DNA of 64,000 nucleotides from JACVRN01 sp036389255 (lineage in GTDB: Bacteria > Acidobacteriota > Blastocatellia > Pyrinomonadales > Pyrinomonadaceae), in contig DASVQI010000021.1 in assembly GCA_036389255.1 (NCBI GenBank), positions 1 to 64,000 on the forward strand. Reading direction: 5' to 3'. Made by a program: the position numbers and the translations under genes. How positions within the stretch are numbered: the stretch's first letter is position 1; each line of letters begins with the position of its first letter. Below, in pieces: positions 36,302-44,901 of this stretch. The notes under the pieces are model-generated. The model saw only the letters and a list, made by a program, of their open reading frames with translations, was not told the origin of the DNA and made no database searches.

Positions 36302-37591
36302 ATGACTGGACGGCACGCGACACCCTCGCTCTTTCGGGACGCTCGCGTGCCCGACTCACTTAAGGTGATTAAAGAAGCTATCAAACAAGGCGTGGCTGTG
36401 AATCAGTTGGAAAGGGTTTTAGAGCCATGCAAGCCGGAGGATTTTTTTGCCTCCGTCTGGGGAAAGACCTTCGCGCACTTTAAGGGATGGCAGGGGAAGT
36501 TCAGTCATCTGCTGCCGTGGAACGAGCTGAACAAAATCCTGCGTCAGCACAGGCTGGACTATCCACGCCTGCGCCTGATGCGTGACGGTGAAGCCATTCC
36601 CGTCTCTTCTTTCATACGTCACGCACAAAACGCGCGCACCCGCTCAAGCCTCCCGCGCCTGCAACCTGCTGCCTTCACAAAGCACCTGCGAGAAGGCGCA
36701 ACCCTCGTGCTGGATGCCGTCAACGAGCTTTATCCTCCGATTGAAGAGCTTGCAGAAGGGCTGGAGCTTACCTTGCTGGAGCGCGTGCAGGTGAACATGT
36801 ACGCCGGTTGGCATAGCTCTCGCGGCTTCGACCTTCACTGGGACGACCACGATGTCTTTATCCTTCAGGTCGCGGGCCGAAAGCTCTGGCGAGTGTACGG
36901 CGAGACGACGAAATATCCGCTTAGCAAAAGCAGCACGCCGAAGCCCGTAGACGTTGATAATCCGCTCTGGGAAGGATACTTGGAAGACGGCGACGCGCTC
37001 TACATTCCGCGCGGCTGGTGGCACGTAGCCTTTCCGCTCTCCGAGCCGACTCTTCACCTGACGGTAGGGATACACAACCGCACGGGTATAGACCTCGCTC
37101 GATGGTTCGTGCAGACCCTACAGGAGCGCGAGGTCTTTCGTCAGGACTTGCCGCGCCTTGCTTCTCACGAGGAACGACTGGCGCACGCCGCGAGGATGCG
37201 CGAAGAGCTTTTGAGCGCGTGGAGCGATGACCTGCTCGAACGCTTTCTGGATGAATACGACGCCGGAGCCTCGCCGCGCCCTTACCTGAGTCTGCCGTGG
37301 AGCGCCACGCACGAGGCGCTGCCCCACGACCGGGAAGCTCGCGTGAGATTTCTCGCGCCGCGCCCGCTTAAGCTTAGAGCCGAAGACGGCGTGATGGAGT
37401 TTAGCTGTCTGAACAAGCGCTGGCGCTTCGCGGAGGAGGCCGCGCTCGTCCTGCGTCCTCTGATGGAGCGGCGCACGGCCCGCGTGCGAGAGTTATGCGA
37501 AGCCGCGCGCCCGCGCTTGGACGAACAAAGGGTACGCGCCTTTCTGGCCGAGCTTGTACGCGAAGGATTGGTCGCGGTGGTCGAAGATTAA
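36302..37591 (+). CDS. JmjC/cupin 2-oxoglutarate oxygenase, ROXA-like
   Basis: A 429-residue protein with a JmjC-type double-stranded beta-helix. The iron ligands are visible as HWD (His179, Asp181) and a distal His241 in IPRGWWHVAFP. The C-terminal 60 residues resemble the winged-helix tail of ROXA/YcfD-type ribosomal oxygenases. Such enzymes hydroxylate side chains of proteins. The first 20 residues are poorly supported, and no clear ribosome site precedes the ATG, so the start may lie further in. Its stop abuts the next start codon with no gap. Position next to an Asp-rich repeat peptide suggests peptide hydroxylation, which is inference. Confidence 0.85.
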   Translation: MTGRHATPSLFRDARVPDSLKVIKEAIKQGVAVNQLERVLEPCKPEDFFASVWGKTFAHFKGWQGKFSHLLPWNELNKILRQHRLDYPRLRLMRDGEAIPVSSFIRHAQNARTRSSLPRLQPAAFTKHLREGATLVLDAVNELYPPIEELAEGLELTLLERVQVNMYAGWHSSRGFDLHWDDHDVFILQVAGRKLWRVYGETTKYPLSKSSTPKPVDVDNPLWEGYLEDGDALYIPRGWWHVAFPLSEPTLHLTVGIHNRTGIDLARWFVQTLQEREVFRQDLPRLASHEERLAHAARMREELLSAWSDDLLERFLDEYDAGASPRPYLSLPWSATHEALPHDREARVRFLAPRPLKLRAEDGVMEFSCLNKRWRFAEEAALVLRPLMERRTARVRELCEAARPRLDEQRVRAFLAELVREGLVAVVED

Positions 37592-38512
37592 ATGGTTCAG
37601 CAGGATTTCTATTGCTCTCAGCTTTCGCGCGGCGTGGAAGAGAATACCTTCGGCACTGCTTCAGTCGGTGAAGTGTGGCTGCTCATAGAGTACACGGAGC
37701 CGTGGGGGCCGCACGCTCTCAACGACAGCAGCCTTTCGACGGAAGTCAAAAACTACCTTAATCAGCTCGTCAGAAGAATCCCGCGCTCGCGCCTGCTCTT
37801 CATCAAGCAGGAGAGGCGGCATCAAAGCAGGTTCAACTTCTTCATCATACGCGCGCGAGAGCGCAATCCGTTCGTAGTCAGGTTTGAGCTTGACGATTAC
37901 GAGAAGCTGCGCGAGCGTTATCTGGACGTTGCGTCGGTCGCTGCGGGCGAGAAGACAGGGCACGGTGAGATTGTCACAGACCCGCTCTACCTTGTCTGCA
38001 CGCACGGCAAGCGGGACAAGTGCTGCGCGAAGTTCGGCTTTCCGATTTATAAATCCGTTAGAGAAGTGCGAGACGGTCAGGTGTGGCAATCGTCGCACGT
38101 CGGAGGCGACCGCTTCGCGGCGAATCTCTTGTGCTTTCCGCACGGCCTCTTTTACGCGCACGTGACGGATGAGAGCGCGCATAGAGTGGTCAGCCTTTAT
38201 GAGCGGCAGCAGATTGTGCTTGAGAAATTCCGTGGCCGCGCCTGCTACCCGTATCAAGTGCAGTCCGCAGATTACTTCATACGCAGGGAGGCGGGGCTTC
38301 AGGGCATAAATGATTTGCGGGCCTTGAGCAGCGAGCGGCTGGACGATGACGGCTGGCGCGTTCGCTTCGGCACTTCGGACGCCAGAGAGATTCACGAAGC
38401 CGTGATACGACGCCGTCAGTCAGCGTTCCATAACTACATCACTTGCAGCGACGTTGAGCGCAAACAGGTGGTGCAGTTTTATCTGGATGACTACGCGGTG
38501 TCGCGCGTCTGA
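37592..38512 (+). CDS. Sucrase/ferredoxin-like thioredoxin-fold protein
   Basis: A 306-residue member of the Suc_Fer-like family. The conserved thioredoxin-like [2Fe-2S] segment is CTHGKRDKCC (Cys136, Cys144, Cys145) followed by SSHVGGDRFAANLLCFP (His169, Cys181). It is likely a small electron carrier or redox protein. Its ATG directly follows the oxygenase stop, so the two are translationally coupled. A ferredoxin partner would be a natural way to keep a non-heme iron oxygenase reduced, but that pairing is inferred from position only. Confidence 0.85.
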   Translation: MVQQDFYCSQLSRGVEENTFGTASVGEVWLLIEYTEPWGPHALNDSSLSTEVKNYLNQLVRRIPRSRLLFIKQERRHQSRFNFFIIRARERNPFVVRFELDDYEKLRERYLDVASVAAGEKTGHGEIVTDPLYLVCTHGKRDKCCAKFGFPIYKSVREVRDGQVWQSSHVGGDRFAANLLCFPHGLFYAHVTDESAHRVVSLYERQQIVLEKFRGRACYPYQVQSADYFIRREAGLQGINDLRALSSERLDDDGWRVRFGTSDAREIHEAVIRRRQSAFHNYITCSDVERKQVVQFYLDDYAVSRV

Positions 38513-38605
38513 TTGACGACCTTTTTCGAGACAAAGTTGAGAGCGCGTCTTCATACAATCTTGAGACGACTGAGTTAAAACCTTTTCACTGGGGGGAGAA
38601 GAAAA

Positions 38606-38914
38606 ATGTCAAACGAGAGAGATAAGCGAGAGGCGGACAGGTTCGCTTCCGGCATGCGTGGAACCGACACGGACGAAGCGGCCAAGGACGACCCGAATCC
38701 GGGCGTGACCGGCGGCGAAAGAACATATCTGACCGGTAGCGGCGGCACGGAGAAGGATGGAACCGCCGCTTCCAGCGCGGAAGGCACCATCGGAGCCGTG
38801 GGCGAGATGGACATCACGGGCGCTCCCGCAGGGACAAGCTCTTCGGGCGCGAGCGGAGCATCCGGCGCGGGCGAAGCGGAAGGCGGCGGCCCCGGAGGCG
38901 GCGCAAAGTCTTGA
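38606..38914 (+). CDS. Small Gly/Ser-rich disordered protein
   Basis: A 102-residue hydrophilic protein. The N-terminal 45 residues are charged (MSNERDKREADRFASGM), the remainder Gly/Ala/Ser/Thr-rich, ending GGGPGGGAKS. No Cys, signal peptide or membrane segment. GGGGGGAGAAG precedes the ATG. It is the first of five similar tiny proteins and follows the ferredoxin-like gene by about 90 bases. Function unknown. Confidence 0.65.
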   Translation: MSNERDKREADRFASGMRGTDTDEAAKDDPNPGVTGGERTYLTGSGGTEKDGTAASSAEGTIGAVGEMDITGAPAGTSSSGASGASGAGEAEGGGPGGGAKS

Positions 38915-38972
38915 GGCGCCACAGGCTCCGGCACAAAGAAATAGAGCGAGCGCGGGCGCGGCTCTAAGCTAA

Positions 38973-39015
38973 GAAGCTCTCAGAATCTGGCGATTCTGAG
39001 AGCTTCTTCTTTTTC
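38973..39015 (+). terminator. Intrinsic terminator
   Basis: GAAGCTCTCAGAATC pairs perfectly with GATTCTGAGAGCTTC around a four-base loop, followed by TTCTTTTTCC. Confidence 0.9.
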
Positions 39016-39226
39016 CGTCTTCAGGCTTTAGATGGTGATCCATCTTTGGAGGGACTGCAAAATTAAACTCTTTGCCCGAATCCGTCAGTACGGTTCAGGA
39101 CAAAAACTATTTTTTTCAAGCTCGGCAGTTTAGGAATCTTCATTCTTTCGCTACAGCTTTGCGAATCAATTTGAAAATCATAAGACCAAGACGGAATCCC
39201 ATGCGAGCGAGACACGAGGGCAGCCA

Positions 39227-39403
39227 ATGAGCAAACATAAAAAGGTAGGGGACGAAAAGACGAAAGTGGGCAAAGCCGGTTCTCCGCCGAGCGGCACAGA
39301 GAACGAGAAGCCGCGAGACGAGAAGGACAAGCGCGCAAGCCTGCCCAAGGTAAGTAAGAAGGATGTAGGAGGCGGCGACGAGAAGGGCGGCGGCCTGCAC
39401 TGA
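39227..39403 (+). CDS. Tiny Lys-rich protein
   Basis: A 58-residue open frame beginning MSKHKKVGDEKTKVGKAG and ending GGGDEKGGGLH. GAGGG at 39216-39220 lies six bases before the ATG. Highly charged and probably disordered. It is one of five such genes in a row, which is the main support for it being real. Confidence 0.5.
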   Translation: MSKHKKVGDEKTKVGKAGSPPSGTENEKPRDEKDKRASLPKVSKKDVGGGDEKGGGLH

Positions 39404-39437
39404 AATCTTTAGAACGAAGGCATAAAGGAGAAGATTG

Positions 39438-39626
39438 ATGTCAGAAAAGAAGCGACAGAAAAAGGACGGGCAGCGAAAGGACAAGAAGAATCAGGCCATG
39501 CGTGAAGCCGTGAGCGAGCGTGAGCAGCAGGCAGGCTCGCAGCAGGACGCCGGGGACGCCTCTAACCTTAATGAGTCCGGGCTGGGTGCAACCGACAATG
39601 CCAGAGGCGAAGGCGGCGACAGTTAA
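39438..39626 (+). CDS. Tiny charged disordered protein
   Basis: A 62-residue protein starting MSEKKRQKKDGQRKDKKNQ, then Gln/Asp/Gly-rich. AAGGAG at 39425-39430 is an excellent ribosome site for the ATG at 39438. It is 34 bases after the previous tiny gene and before a large terminator hairpin. Confidence 0.6.
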   Translation: MSEKKRQKKDGQRKDKKNQAMREAVSEREQQAGSQQDAGDASNLNESGLGATDNARGEGGDS

Positions 39627-39648
39627 TCATAGGTAGGAAAGGCTAACC

Positions 39649-39717
39649 ATCAAATCAGATGAAGCGGCGGGAAGGAGTCTGTCTGACTCTTTCCCGCCGC
39701 TTCATCTGATTTGATGA
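39649..39717. terminator. Very long bidirectional terminator hairpin
   Basis: About 31 paired positions with one mismatch, running from CATCAAATCAGATGAAGCGG to its complement and closed by GAGTC-TGTCT-GACTC. It lies between two convergent tiny genes. Confidence 0.85.
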
Positions 39718-39742
39718 TTATCGCTTTCTGATATGAGGCTAA

Positions 39743-39979
39743 TCAGCCGCTAGCGTTGGGCGTGCTGCCGGTGTTGCCGCCCTGCTTGGAGCTATCCGTG
39801 CCGCCTCCCTGCTGCGAGACGTTTGCGCCGCCCGCGTCGCCGCCCGCGCCTGTCTCGCTAGGCTCGGACTCGCCCGCGTACTGGTTATCCGCGAATGAAG
39901 AGGCGTTGCCGGATTTCTCGCGCAGCACGCCCTGCATCGTCTCCTGATTGCCGGAACTCTTATTCTGCTCGTCAGCCAT
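39743..39979 (-). CDS. Small Gly/Ser/Asn-rich protein
   Basis: A 78-residue protein, MADEQNKSSGNQETMQGVLREK followed by a Gly/Ser/Asn-rich low-complexity tail. Good ribosome site (AAGGAGAG) before the ATG. Predicted disordered, with no recognisable domain. The next gene on this strand lies 17 bases upstream, so they form a pair. Confidence 0.6.
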   Translation of the reverse strand: MADEQNKSSGNQETMQGVLREKSGNASSFADNQYAGESEPSETGAGGDAGGANVSQQGGGTDSSKQGGNTGSTPNASG

Positions 39980-39996
39980 CTGGACTCTCTCCTTCC

Positions 39997-40179
39997 TTAA
40001 CTGTTTCGTTCACCGCCGGGCGTGCCGCTCTTTTTACCGGTGCCCGCGCCCTTGTTTGTGTTGCCAGCGCCCTCGCTCTTGCTGCCCGAGCCGCCGCGCT
40101 TGCCTTCGCCGCCCTTCTGGCGCGTGCCGCCCGAATGGCCGCTACCGCCCTGTTTTGAGCCTCCGCTCTTGCCGCCCAT
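39997..40179 (-). CDS. Tiny Gly/Lys/Ser repeat protein
   Basis: A 60-residue protein with GGKSGGSKQGGSGHSGG-type repeats throughout. I chose the ATG at 40179, preceded by GGAGGG; a longer frame to 40224 has no better support. The composition recalls stress-induced KGG-type proteins, though no full motif is present. It begins the minus-strand pair of tiny genes. Confidence 0.55.
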   Translation of the reverse strand: MGGKSGGSKQGGSGHSGGTRQKGGEGKRGGSGSKSEGAGNTNKGAGTGKKSGTPGGERNS

Positions 40180-40361
40180 CAGATACGTCCCTCCTGTCTG
40201 AAAAAGCCCTTCAACGTCTCTCACAATCAGCTTCCCCCTTCAATTTCAGACTAAGCTCAAGTGCATCCGGAAAGGTTAGGCTGCATGTTTGGGGGAAGTG
40301 TCAATTTTATAGAACAAACCAATCACATTTGCGCCGGAGGCTTTTGTCTTTGTATAGCAAT

Positions 40362-40396
40362 GAAGGCCGCTTTTGTAATCAAAGCGGCCTTCTTTC
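40362..40396. terminator. Terminator downstream of the phosphatase gene
   Basis: GAAGGCCGCTTT and AAAGCGGCCTTC form a perfect 12-bp stem around seven bases. The T-rich tail is short on both strands. Confidence 0.7.
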
Positions 40397-40423
40397 ATGA
40401 AGAGAGCGGATTTTGTCTGAGCC

Positions 40424-41125
40424 CTACTTACGCGTCGTAATCGAGTCAGTAACCGGAATCGCCTCGACTGTCATGTTGGTCGTTGCTGGCTTCGCGGCCT
40501 CCGCATTTGTAGGCGGCGTGCTGGTTGGCGCTGTCACGGTCGGCACTGTGTTGTTCGGCTGCTTGGCCGCCTGCATACGCGCGTAATAATCTTGCACGAA
40601 CTCCTTGAAGGCCCCGTGGCCCCAGCTTGTGTAGAAGTCATACTTCTTCATCTCAGCGTAGACTTGCTCGAACGTCCAGCCGTACTTAGTGTAGCGATAG
40701 ACCGCGCCCATAGCCCCCGTGCGGTGACGACCGCCCGCGCAATGAACGTAGAAGCTGCCGGTCGCCGGGTCGTTTACTACGTTGAGGAACTGTCGAACCG
40801 CCTCTTCCGTAGGATACTTCTTACCGACCATAGGAATGTTTACGTATCTCATCCCCAGAGACTCTACTATGGTCTTTTCATAATCCACCGGGTCGGCGCG
40901 CAAATCTATGACCGTCCTGATGCCCAGCGCCGCGAGCTCTTTGAACTCCTCTTCGCGGGGCTGCGCTCCGCGATAGAAACGCTCGTCCATCTGACCGAAA
41001 TTCTTGATGCTGACTCTCGCTTGCTCTTGCCTCGCAGCCTCCTGTGCGGAAGCCGTAAGAGCGAGCGCAAAGATTAAAGCCAGCGTCCCGATAGCGCTGC
41101 GTAAAGCTTTAAGCTTCAACTGCAT
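40424..41125 (-). CDS. Exported dual-specificity/tyrosine phosphatase
   Basis: A 233-residue protein with a signal peptide (about residues 1-27) and a cysteine phosphatase domain. The P-loop is HCAGGRHRTG, with Cys129 and Arg135 in the CX5R arrangement. YRGAQP near residue 51 and VIDLRAD near 72 fit the bacterial DSP family. The C-terminus is a Thr/Ala/Pro-rich tail. It should remove phosphate from a protein, lipid or sugar in the envelope. An inverted repeat, ACCTCTT and AAGAGGT at 41162-41186, lies just upstream. Confidence 0.88.
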   Translation of the reverse strand: MQLKLKALRSAIGTLALIFALALTASAQEAARQEQARVSIKNFGQMDERFYRGAQPREEEFKELAALGIRTVIDLRADPVDYEKTIVESLGMRYVNIPMVGKKYPTEEAVRQFLNVVNDPATGSFYVHCAGGRHRTGAMGAVYRYTKYGWTFEQVYAEMKKYDFYTSWGHGAFKEFVQDYYARMQAAKQPNNTVPTVTAPTSTPPTNAEAAKPATTNMTVEAIPVTDSITTRK

Positions 41126-41337
41126 GACAGATTTTCTCCAGAGTTTAAGCGGTCAAATATCACCTCTTAAGTATTCGTCAAGAGGTCAATAGCTGCTATG
41201 AAACTTCTTTTATTACTAACCGAATCCCCCCTGACCGGGTACACCCCGGCCATTGTTACAGCAAGAGAGATACGTGACGGGCGCTTTTTTTTGCTAATTC
41301 GTGAGGCAGGAAAGTTTTTCAGGCTTTAAAAAGAGTA
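41126..41337. other. Intergenic region with two inverted repeats
   Basis: Holds ACCTCTT/AAGAGGT (41162-41186) and CCGGG-TACAC-CCCGG (about 41235-41250). The first is near the phosphatase start and could be an operator. I see no gene here. Confidence 0.4.
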
Positions 41338-41374
41338 TGAGCGCCGGCGAGGACAGTCGTCCCCACGGCGCTCA
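41338..41374 (-). terminator. Terminator of the sigma/anti-sigma operon
   Basis: TGAGCGCC and GGCGCTCA close an inner GAGGAC-AGTC-GTCCCC stem. It lies 50 bases after the anti-sigma stop on the minus strand, with a moderately T-rich exit. Confidence 0.65.
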
Positions 41375-41424
41375 AAAGCTTTTTGCGCGGATTGTTTTGT
41401 AGAGCCCGAAGAAAGATGCCGGGT

Positions 41425-41670
41425 TCAGTGAACCGTCGTGCGCTTTATCACTGTGATGCGCTGCCAGATTCGCTCTTCGTCAGGGAATTCAAGGCTGTCG
41501 TTCGACTGGCCGAGCGATGTGGCTGTCAGCACTATGGTCTGAAGGTCTTCGTAAACGCCACAGCATGGAGGGCAATCCGCCAGATGGCGGCGGATTAAAA
41601 GGGCTGTAGATTCTTCAATAGCGCCTGCGTGCAGCTCAGACAGAAGCGCAACGCTCTCTTCACATTCCAT
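41425..41670 (-). CDS. Zinc-finger anti-sigma factor
   Basis: An 81-residue protein with a zf-HC2-type zinc site: Cys3, His29, Cys33 and Cys36 in the HLADCPPC motif. It has no membrane segment, so it is a soluble anti-sigma factor. AGGAG precedes the ATG. It follows the ECF sigma gene by 60 bases on the same strand, the usual arrangement for a sigma/anti-sigma pair. Redox or zinc state may control release of sigma. Confidence 0.85.
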   Translation of the reverse strand: MECEESVALLSELHAGAIEESTALLIRRHLADCPPCCGVYEDLQTIVLTATSLGQSNDSLEFPDEERIWQRITVIKRTTVH

Positions 41671-41730
41671 TTTCGGGGTTCTCCTAGCGAGAGTACATCA
41701 GGTGAGCACCTGTATAACCACCATTAGACT

Positions 41731-42348
41731 CTAATTGAGCGCCGCCTGTTGCCTGAGCAACTGCCTTAATTTTAGGCGGGCCTTGTGAAGCTGGGATTTC
41801 GAGGTTCCGGCCGAAATTCCCATCATCTTGGAAATCTCGTCGTGCTCGTAGCCTTCAACGTCGTGCAGCACGAAGACGGAGCGGTAGCCCGGAGGCAACT
41901 GCTGCACGGCCCGCTCAAGCGCTATGCGGTCAACGACCGGCATGGTTTCAGGGTTCTCCGTGCCGCGCACAATCTGTATGGGCGTCTCGCCCTCTTCCGT
42001 CAGAAGCTCGCTGCGGGTGCTGGCCTTGCGAAAGTACATAAGCACAAGGTTGACCGTCATGCGGTGCAGCCATGTGGTGAAGGCAGACTCGCCACGGAAG
42101 CTGCCAATCTTGTTGAAGAGTTGTACGAAGACCTCCTGCGTCATGTCTTCCGCCCGCACGGGGTCGCTCATCATGCGCAGGCATAAGGCATAGACTCGCC
42201 TGAAATGGCGACGATAAATCTGCTCGAAGGCGTCGCCGTCGCCTTCGGCAGACCTTTGCGCCAGCTCGAAATCCGTGGGTTCCTTCTTATTCGCAGCCTC
42301 TGCCGTCACGACTCCGCCGTCCTTCTTGTTATCATCTGCTGTGCTCAT
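41731..42348 (-). CDS. ECF-family RNA polymerase sigma factor
   Basis: A 205-residue ECF sigma factor. Region 2 is at about 45-110 (DAFEQIYRRHFRRVYALCLRMM, then DMTQEVFVQLF). Region 4 is at about 140-200 (LPPGYRSVFVLHDVEGYEHDEI). I start at ATG 42348 with GGAAA upstream; the frame is open 18 codons further but lacks support. Paired with the zinc-finger protein downstream. It diverges from the ABC importer operon, which it might or might not control. Confidence 0.92.
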   Translation of the reverse strand: MSTADDNKKDGGVVTAEAANKKEPTDFELAQRSAEGDGDAFEQIYRRHFRRVYALCLRMMSDPVRAEDMTQEVFVQLFNKIGSFRGESAFTTWLHRMTVNLVLMYFRKASTRSELLTEEGETPIQIVRGTENPETMPVVDRIALERAVQQLPPGYRSVFVLHDVEGYEHDEISKMMGISAGTSKSQLHKARLKLRQLLRQQAALN

Positions 42349-42660
42349 AATATTTCCGATGATTATCCACCATATGACCCGTATTTGGAAGGCAACGAGC
42401 ATACCGCCGGGCCATAAAAGGGCGGCAGGAGAGAGGAAAGCCCATGCTCAAAGTGTTTTCCGGCATAAGTGATTCCACTTTTTATAGCCCGCCACGGTGG
42501 AAGCGAAGCCCGCGCCGCGTACGCATCGCTTACACGACGCGTTCACTTATCGAACTATTTGCGCGGTTGGAAACCTTAAAAGATTATGAAAAAACAGGCC
42601 GCTCGGTTTACTATAAGGCGCTTTCCGATTAGAACGCCAAAAGCCCTTTATCACCTCGGC

Positions 42661-43965
42661 ATGCGTAAAAGACCTCTTAGCTTAAAGACGCTGGCGCTCG
42701 CCTTAACGAGCATCCTTTTCGTCTCTCTGCTTTCAACCTCCTGCGGCCAGAATCAGGGAGACGGAAAGCAACTGACGCTGGCGGTCAACGCGGGCGTTGA
42801 AGGCGACGCGCTCAAGCAAGCCGCGCGCGACTACGAAGCGCAGACAGGCGTTCGCATCAACATAGTGGAGTTCCCTTACAGCAATCTCTTCGACAAGGAG
42901 CTTGTTGATTTGACTGCCGGAACGGGCGCGTACGACCTGATTATGCTGGACGACCCGTGGTTCCCGCGCTTTGGGGGCGAAGGTTTTTTGACGGATTTGA
43001 CGCCGCTCTACCAGAAGAAAAACTTGTCGGGGCCGGATGATGATTTCGTGCAGACATCGCTCGCGCTCTGTCGTCATCCGTATCAGACGGGCACGCTCTA
43101 CGCTCTGCCTTACTTGGGCAACTCGCAGCTCTTCTTCTACCGCAAGGACATCTTTGAAAAGCATGGCTTGAAGGAGCCCGCGACGTGGGACGACGTGCTG
43201 GGTTCGGCGCGCATCATCACGGAACGAGAAGCGCAGGGCGCACCCGGCGGAGGCCGCCTCTACGGCTACGTGATGCGAGCGGCGCAGGGCAACGCTGCCG
43301 TTGCGGACTTCATGCCCATCTTCTGGGCCTTTGGCGCGGAGATGTTCGACGCGGAGGGACGACCGACAGTTAATAGCGCGGAAGGCATAAGCGCTCTGCG
43401 ATTCATGCTTGAATTGGGTAAGAGCGCGCCGCCCGGATATTCTAGCTTCAACGCCGACGAAGTATCCGCGCATCTTCTTCAGGGCACAGCCGCCATGAGC
43501 ATCAACTGGCCCGCGTGGATTGCTGCCTTCAGCGACCCCGCCAAGTCGAAGGTCATAGGCAAGATAGGTTTCGCCACCATGCCGGGCGCAAAGAAGCCCG
43601 GTCAGGCAGAGATTGGCAACTGGCTGATAGCCATCCCGCGCAGCGCGCGAAACCCGGACGCTGCCTTCGACTTTCTTGTCTGGGTGACAAGCGCAGAGCA
43701 ACTGAAGCGCTCGGCGCTGCGCGGCAATCCGCCCACGCGCCGCTCCGTCTTCAACGACCCTGAGCTTGTAGCAAAGTTTCCGACCTATCCGGTTCAGTTG
43801 CGCTCGCTTGAGACTTCCAGACCGCGACCGCGCACGCCGCGCTGGAACGAGATAGAGAACGCCTTCGGCATCTTTCTCTCCAAAGCCAATAGCGGCGAGC
43901 TCTCGCCCGAAGAGGCCATGAATCAGGCCAACGCAGAGATTCTCAAGATTGTCGAGCGCAAGTAA
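42661..43965 (+). CDS. ABC sugar importer, substrate-binding lipoprotein
   Basis: A 434-residue family 1 extracellular solute-binding protein. ATG 42661 gives a lipoprotein-type signal (LALALTSILFVSLLSTSC); an ATG at 42586 would place 25 extra residues before it. Segments such as YDLIMLDDPWFPRFGGEGFLTDLTPLY and AWDD-like ATWDDVL are typical of sugar-binding proteins. It is first in an operon with two permeases, an ATPase, a TIM-barrel isomerase and a dehydrogenase. The substrate is probably a sugar or cyclic polyol. Confidence 0.9.
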   Translation: MRKRPLSLKTLALALTSILFVSLLSTSCGQNQGDGKQLTLAVNAGVEGDALKQAARDYEAQTGVRINIVEFPYSNLFDKELVDLTAGTGAYDLIMLDDPWFPRFGGEGFLTDLTPLYQKKNLSGPDDDFVQTSLALCRHPYQTGTLYALPYLGNSQLFFYRKDIFEKHGLKEPATWDDVLGSARIITEREAQGAPGGGRLYGYVMRAAQGNAAVADFMPIFWAFGAEMFDAEGRPTVNSAEGISALRFMLELGKSAPPGYSSFNADEVSAHLLQGTAAMSINWPAWIAAFSDPAKSKVIGKIGFATMPGAKKPGQAEIGNWLIAIPRSARNPDAAFDFLVWVTSAEQLKRSALRGNPPTRRSVFNDPELVAKFPTYPVQLRSLETSRPRPRTPRWNEIENAFGIFLSKANSGELSPEEAMNQANAEILKIVERK

Positions 43966-44010
43966 GTAAGAGTTTCAAATCCGCTTTCGAGCCAGCAAAC
44001 CCTTCAACAC

Positions 44011-44901
44011 GTGCAGAGGCTTCAAGGTAAACATTCCTTCTCGATGGGAACGGAGCGCACGCTCCCTTTTCTTCTGCTTGCGCCGACGATGCTAGTCCTT
44101 CTGGCGCTCTCCATCTATCCGCTAGTCTATGCCGTGAGAGTCAGCCTTCAGACGGGCGCGAGCGCGCGTTGGTCGCTCGATAATTTCACTCGCCTCTTCT
44201 CGGACGCCTTTTTCCAGAGCGCGCTCCTGCACACGCTCGTTTACGCCCTAATGGCTTTGACGTGCGAGCTGCTGCTGGGGCTGGGACTCGCTTTGCTGCT
44301 CAATCATGAGATGCGCGCACGCTCTCTTTTCCGCGCTGCGCTGCTTGTGCCGATGATGCTTCCGCCTGTGGTAGTCGGCGTCGTCTGGCGGCTCGCGCTC
44401 AATCCTAACTTCGGTGCTGTCAACGGCACGCTGAAGAGTCTCGGCGTCAACACGGAGAGTTTGACGTGGACGGCGAGCCCGCGACTGGCGTTTCTCTCGG
44501 TCGTGGCCGTTGACGTTTGGCAATGGACGCCGTTCGTCTTTCTGATACTGCTGGCGGGATTGCAGGCCATCCCGCAGGAGCCTTACGAGGCGGCGCGCAT
44601 GGACGGCTCAAGCGCGTGGCAGACGTTTCGCTTCATCACACTGCCGCTACTAAAACCGGCCATACTGATTGTGCTGCTGCTCAGAACCATGGACTTGCTG
44701 CGCGTCTTCGACCAAATCTTTATCCTGACAGAAGGCGGCCCCGGCTTTGCCACAGAGACGGTGAGCCTGTACATCTACCGCGCGGCCTTCCGGTTCGGCA
44801 ACTTCGGGTATGCGGCGGCGATGTCCTTCGTGCTGCTCGTAATCACCAACGCAATCAGTCTTGTCTACATTCGGCTGCTACAGAAGCAGGAGAGCAGATG
44901 A
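44011..44901 (+). CDS. ABC sugar importer permease 1, MalF-like
   Basis: A 296-residue inner-membrane permease with six hydrophobic helices. The EAA loop (EPYEAARMDGSSAWQTFRFITLPLLKP) that docks onto the ATPase is clear. Start is uncertain: GTG 44011 or ATG 44044, neither with a strong ribosome site. Its TGA overlaps the start of the second permease (ATGA). Confidence 0.9.
   Translation: MQRLQGKHSFSMGTERTLPFLLLAPTMLVLLALSIYPLVYAVRVSLQTGASARWSLDNFTRLFSDAFFQSALLHTLVYALMALTCELLLGLGLALLLNHEMRARSLFRAALLVPMMLPPVVVGVVWRLALNPNFGAVNGTLKSLGVNTESLTWTASPRLAFLSVVAVDVWQWTPFVFLILLAGLQAIPQEPYEAARMDGSSAWQTFRFITLPLLKPAILIVLLLRTMDLLRVFDQIFILTEGGPGFATETVSLYIYRAAFRFGNFGYAAAMSFVLLVITNAISLVYIRLLQKQESR

Noticed and set aside
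40270..40310. Second copy of the TTTGGGGGAG-loop RNA
   Set aside because: A TTTGGGGGAA string occurs, but it has no paired stem. It is better explained as part of the promoter region of the minus-strand tiny genes.
42586..42660. Upstream ATG of the substrate-binding lipoprotein
   Set aside because: It would put 25 residues before a well-formed lipoprotein signal peptide, blocking export.
44517..44897. Longer N-terminus for ABC permease 2
   Set aside because: The upstream frame runs within permease 1. The ATGA overlap and the first membrane helix fix the start at 44898.
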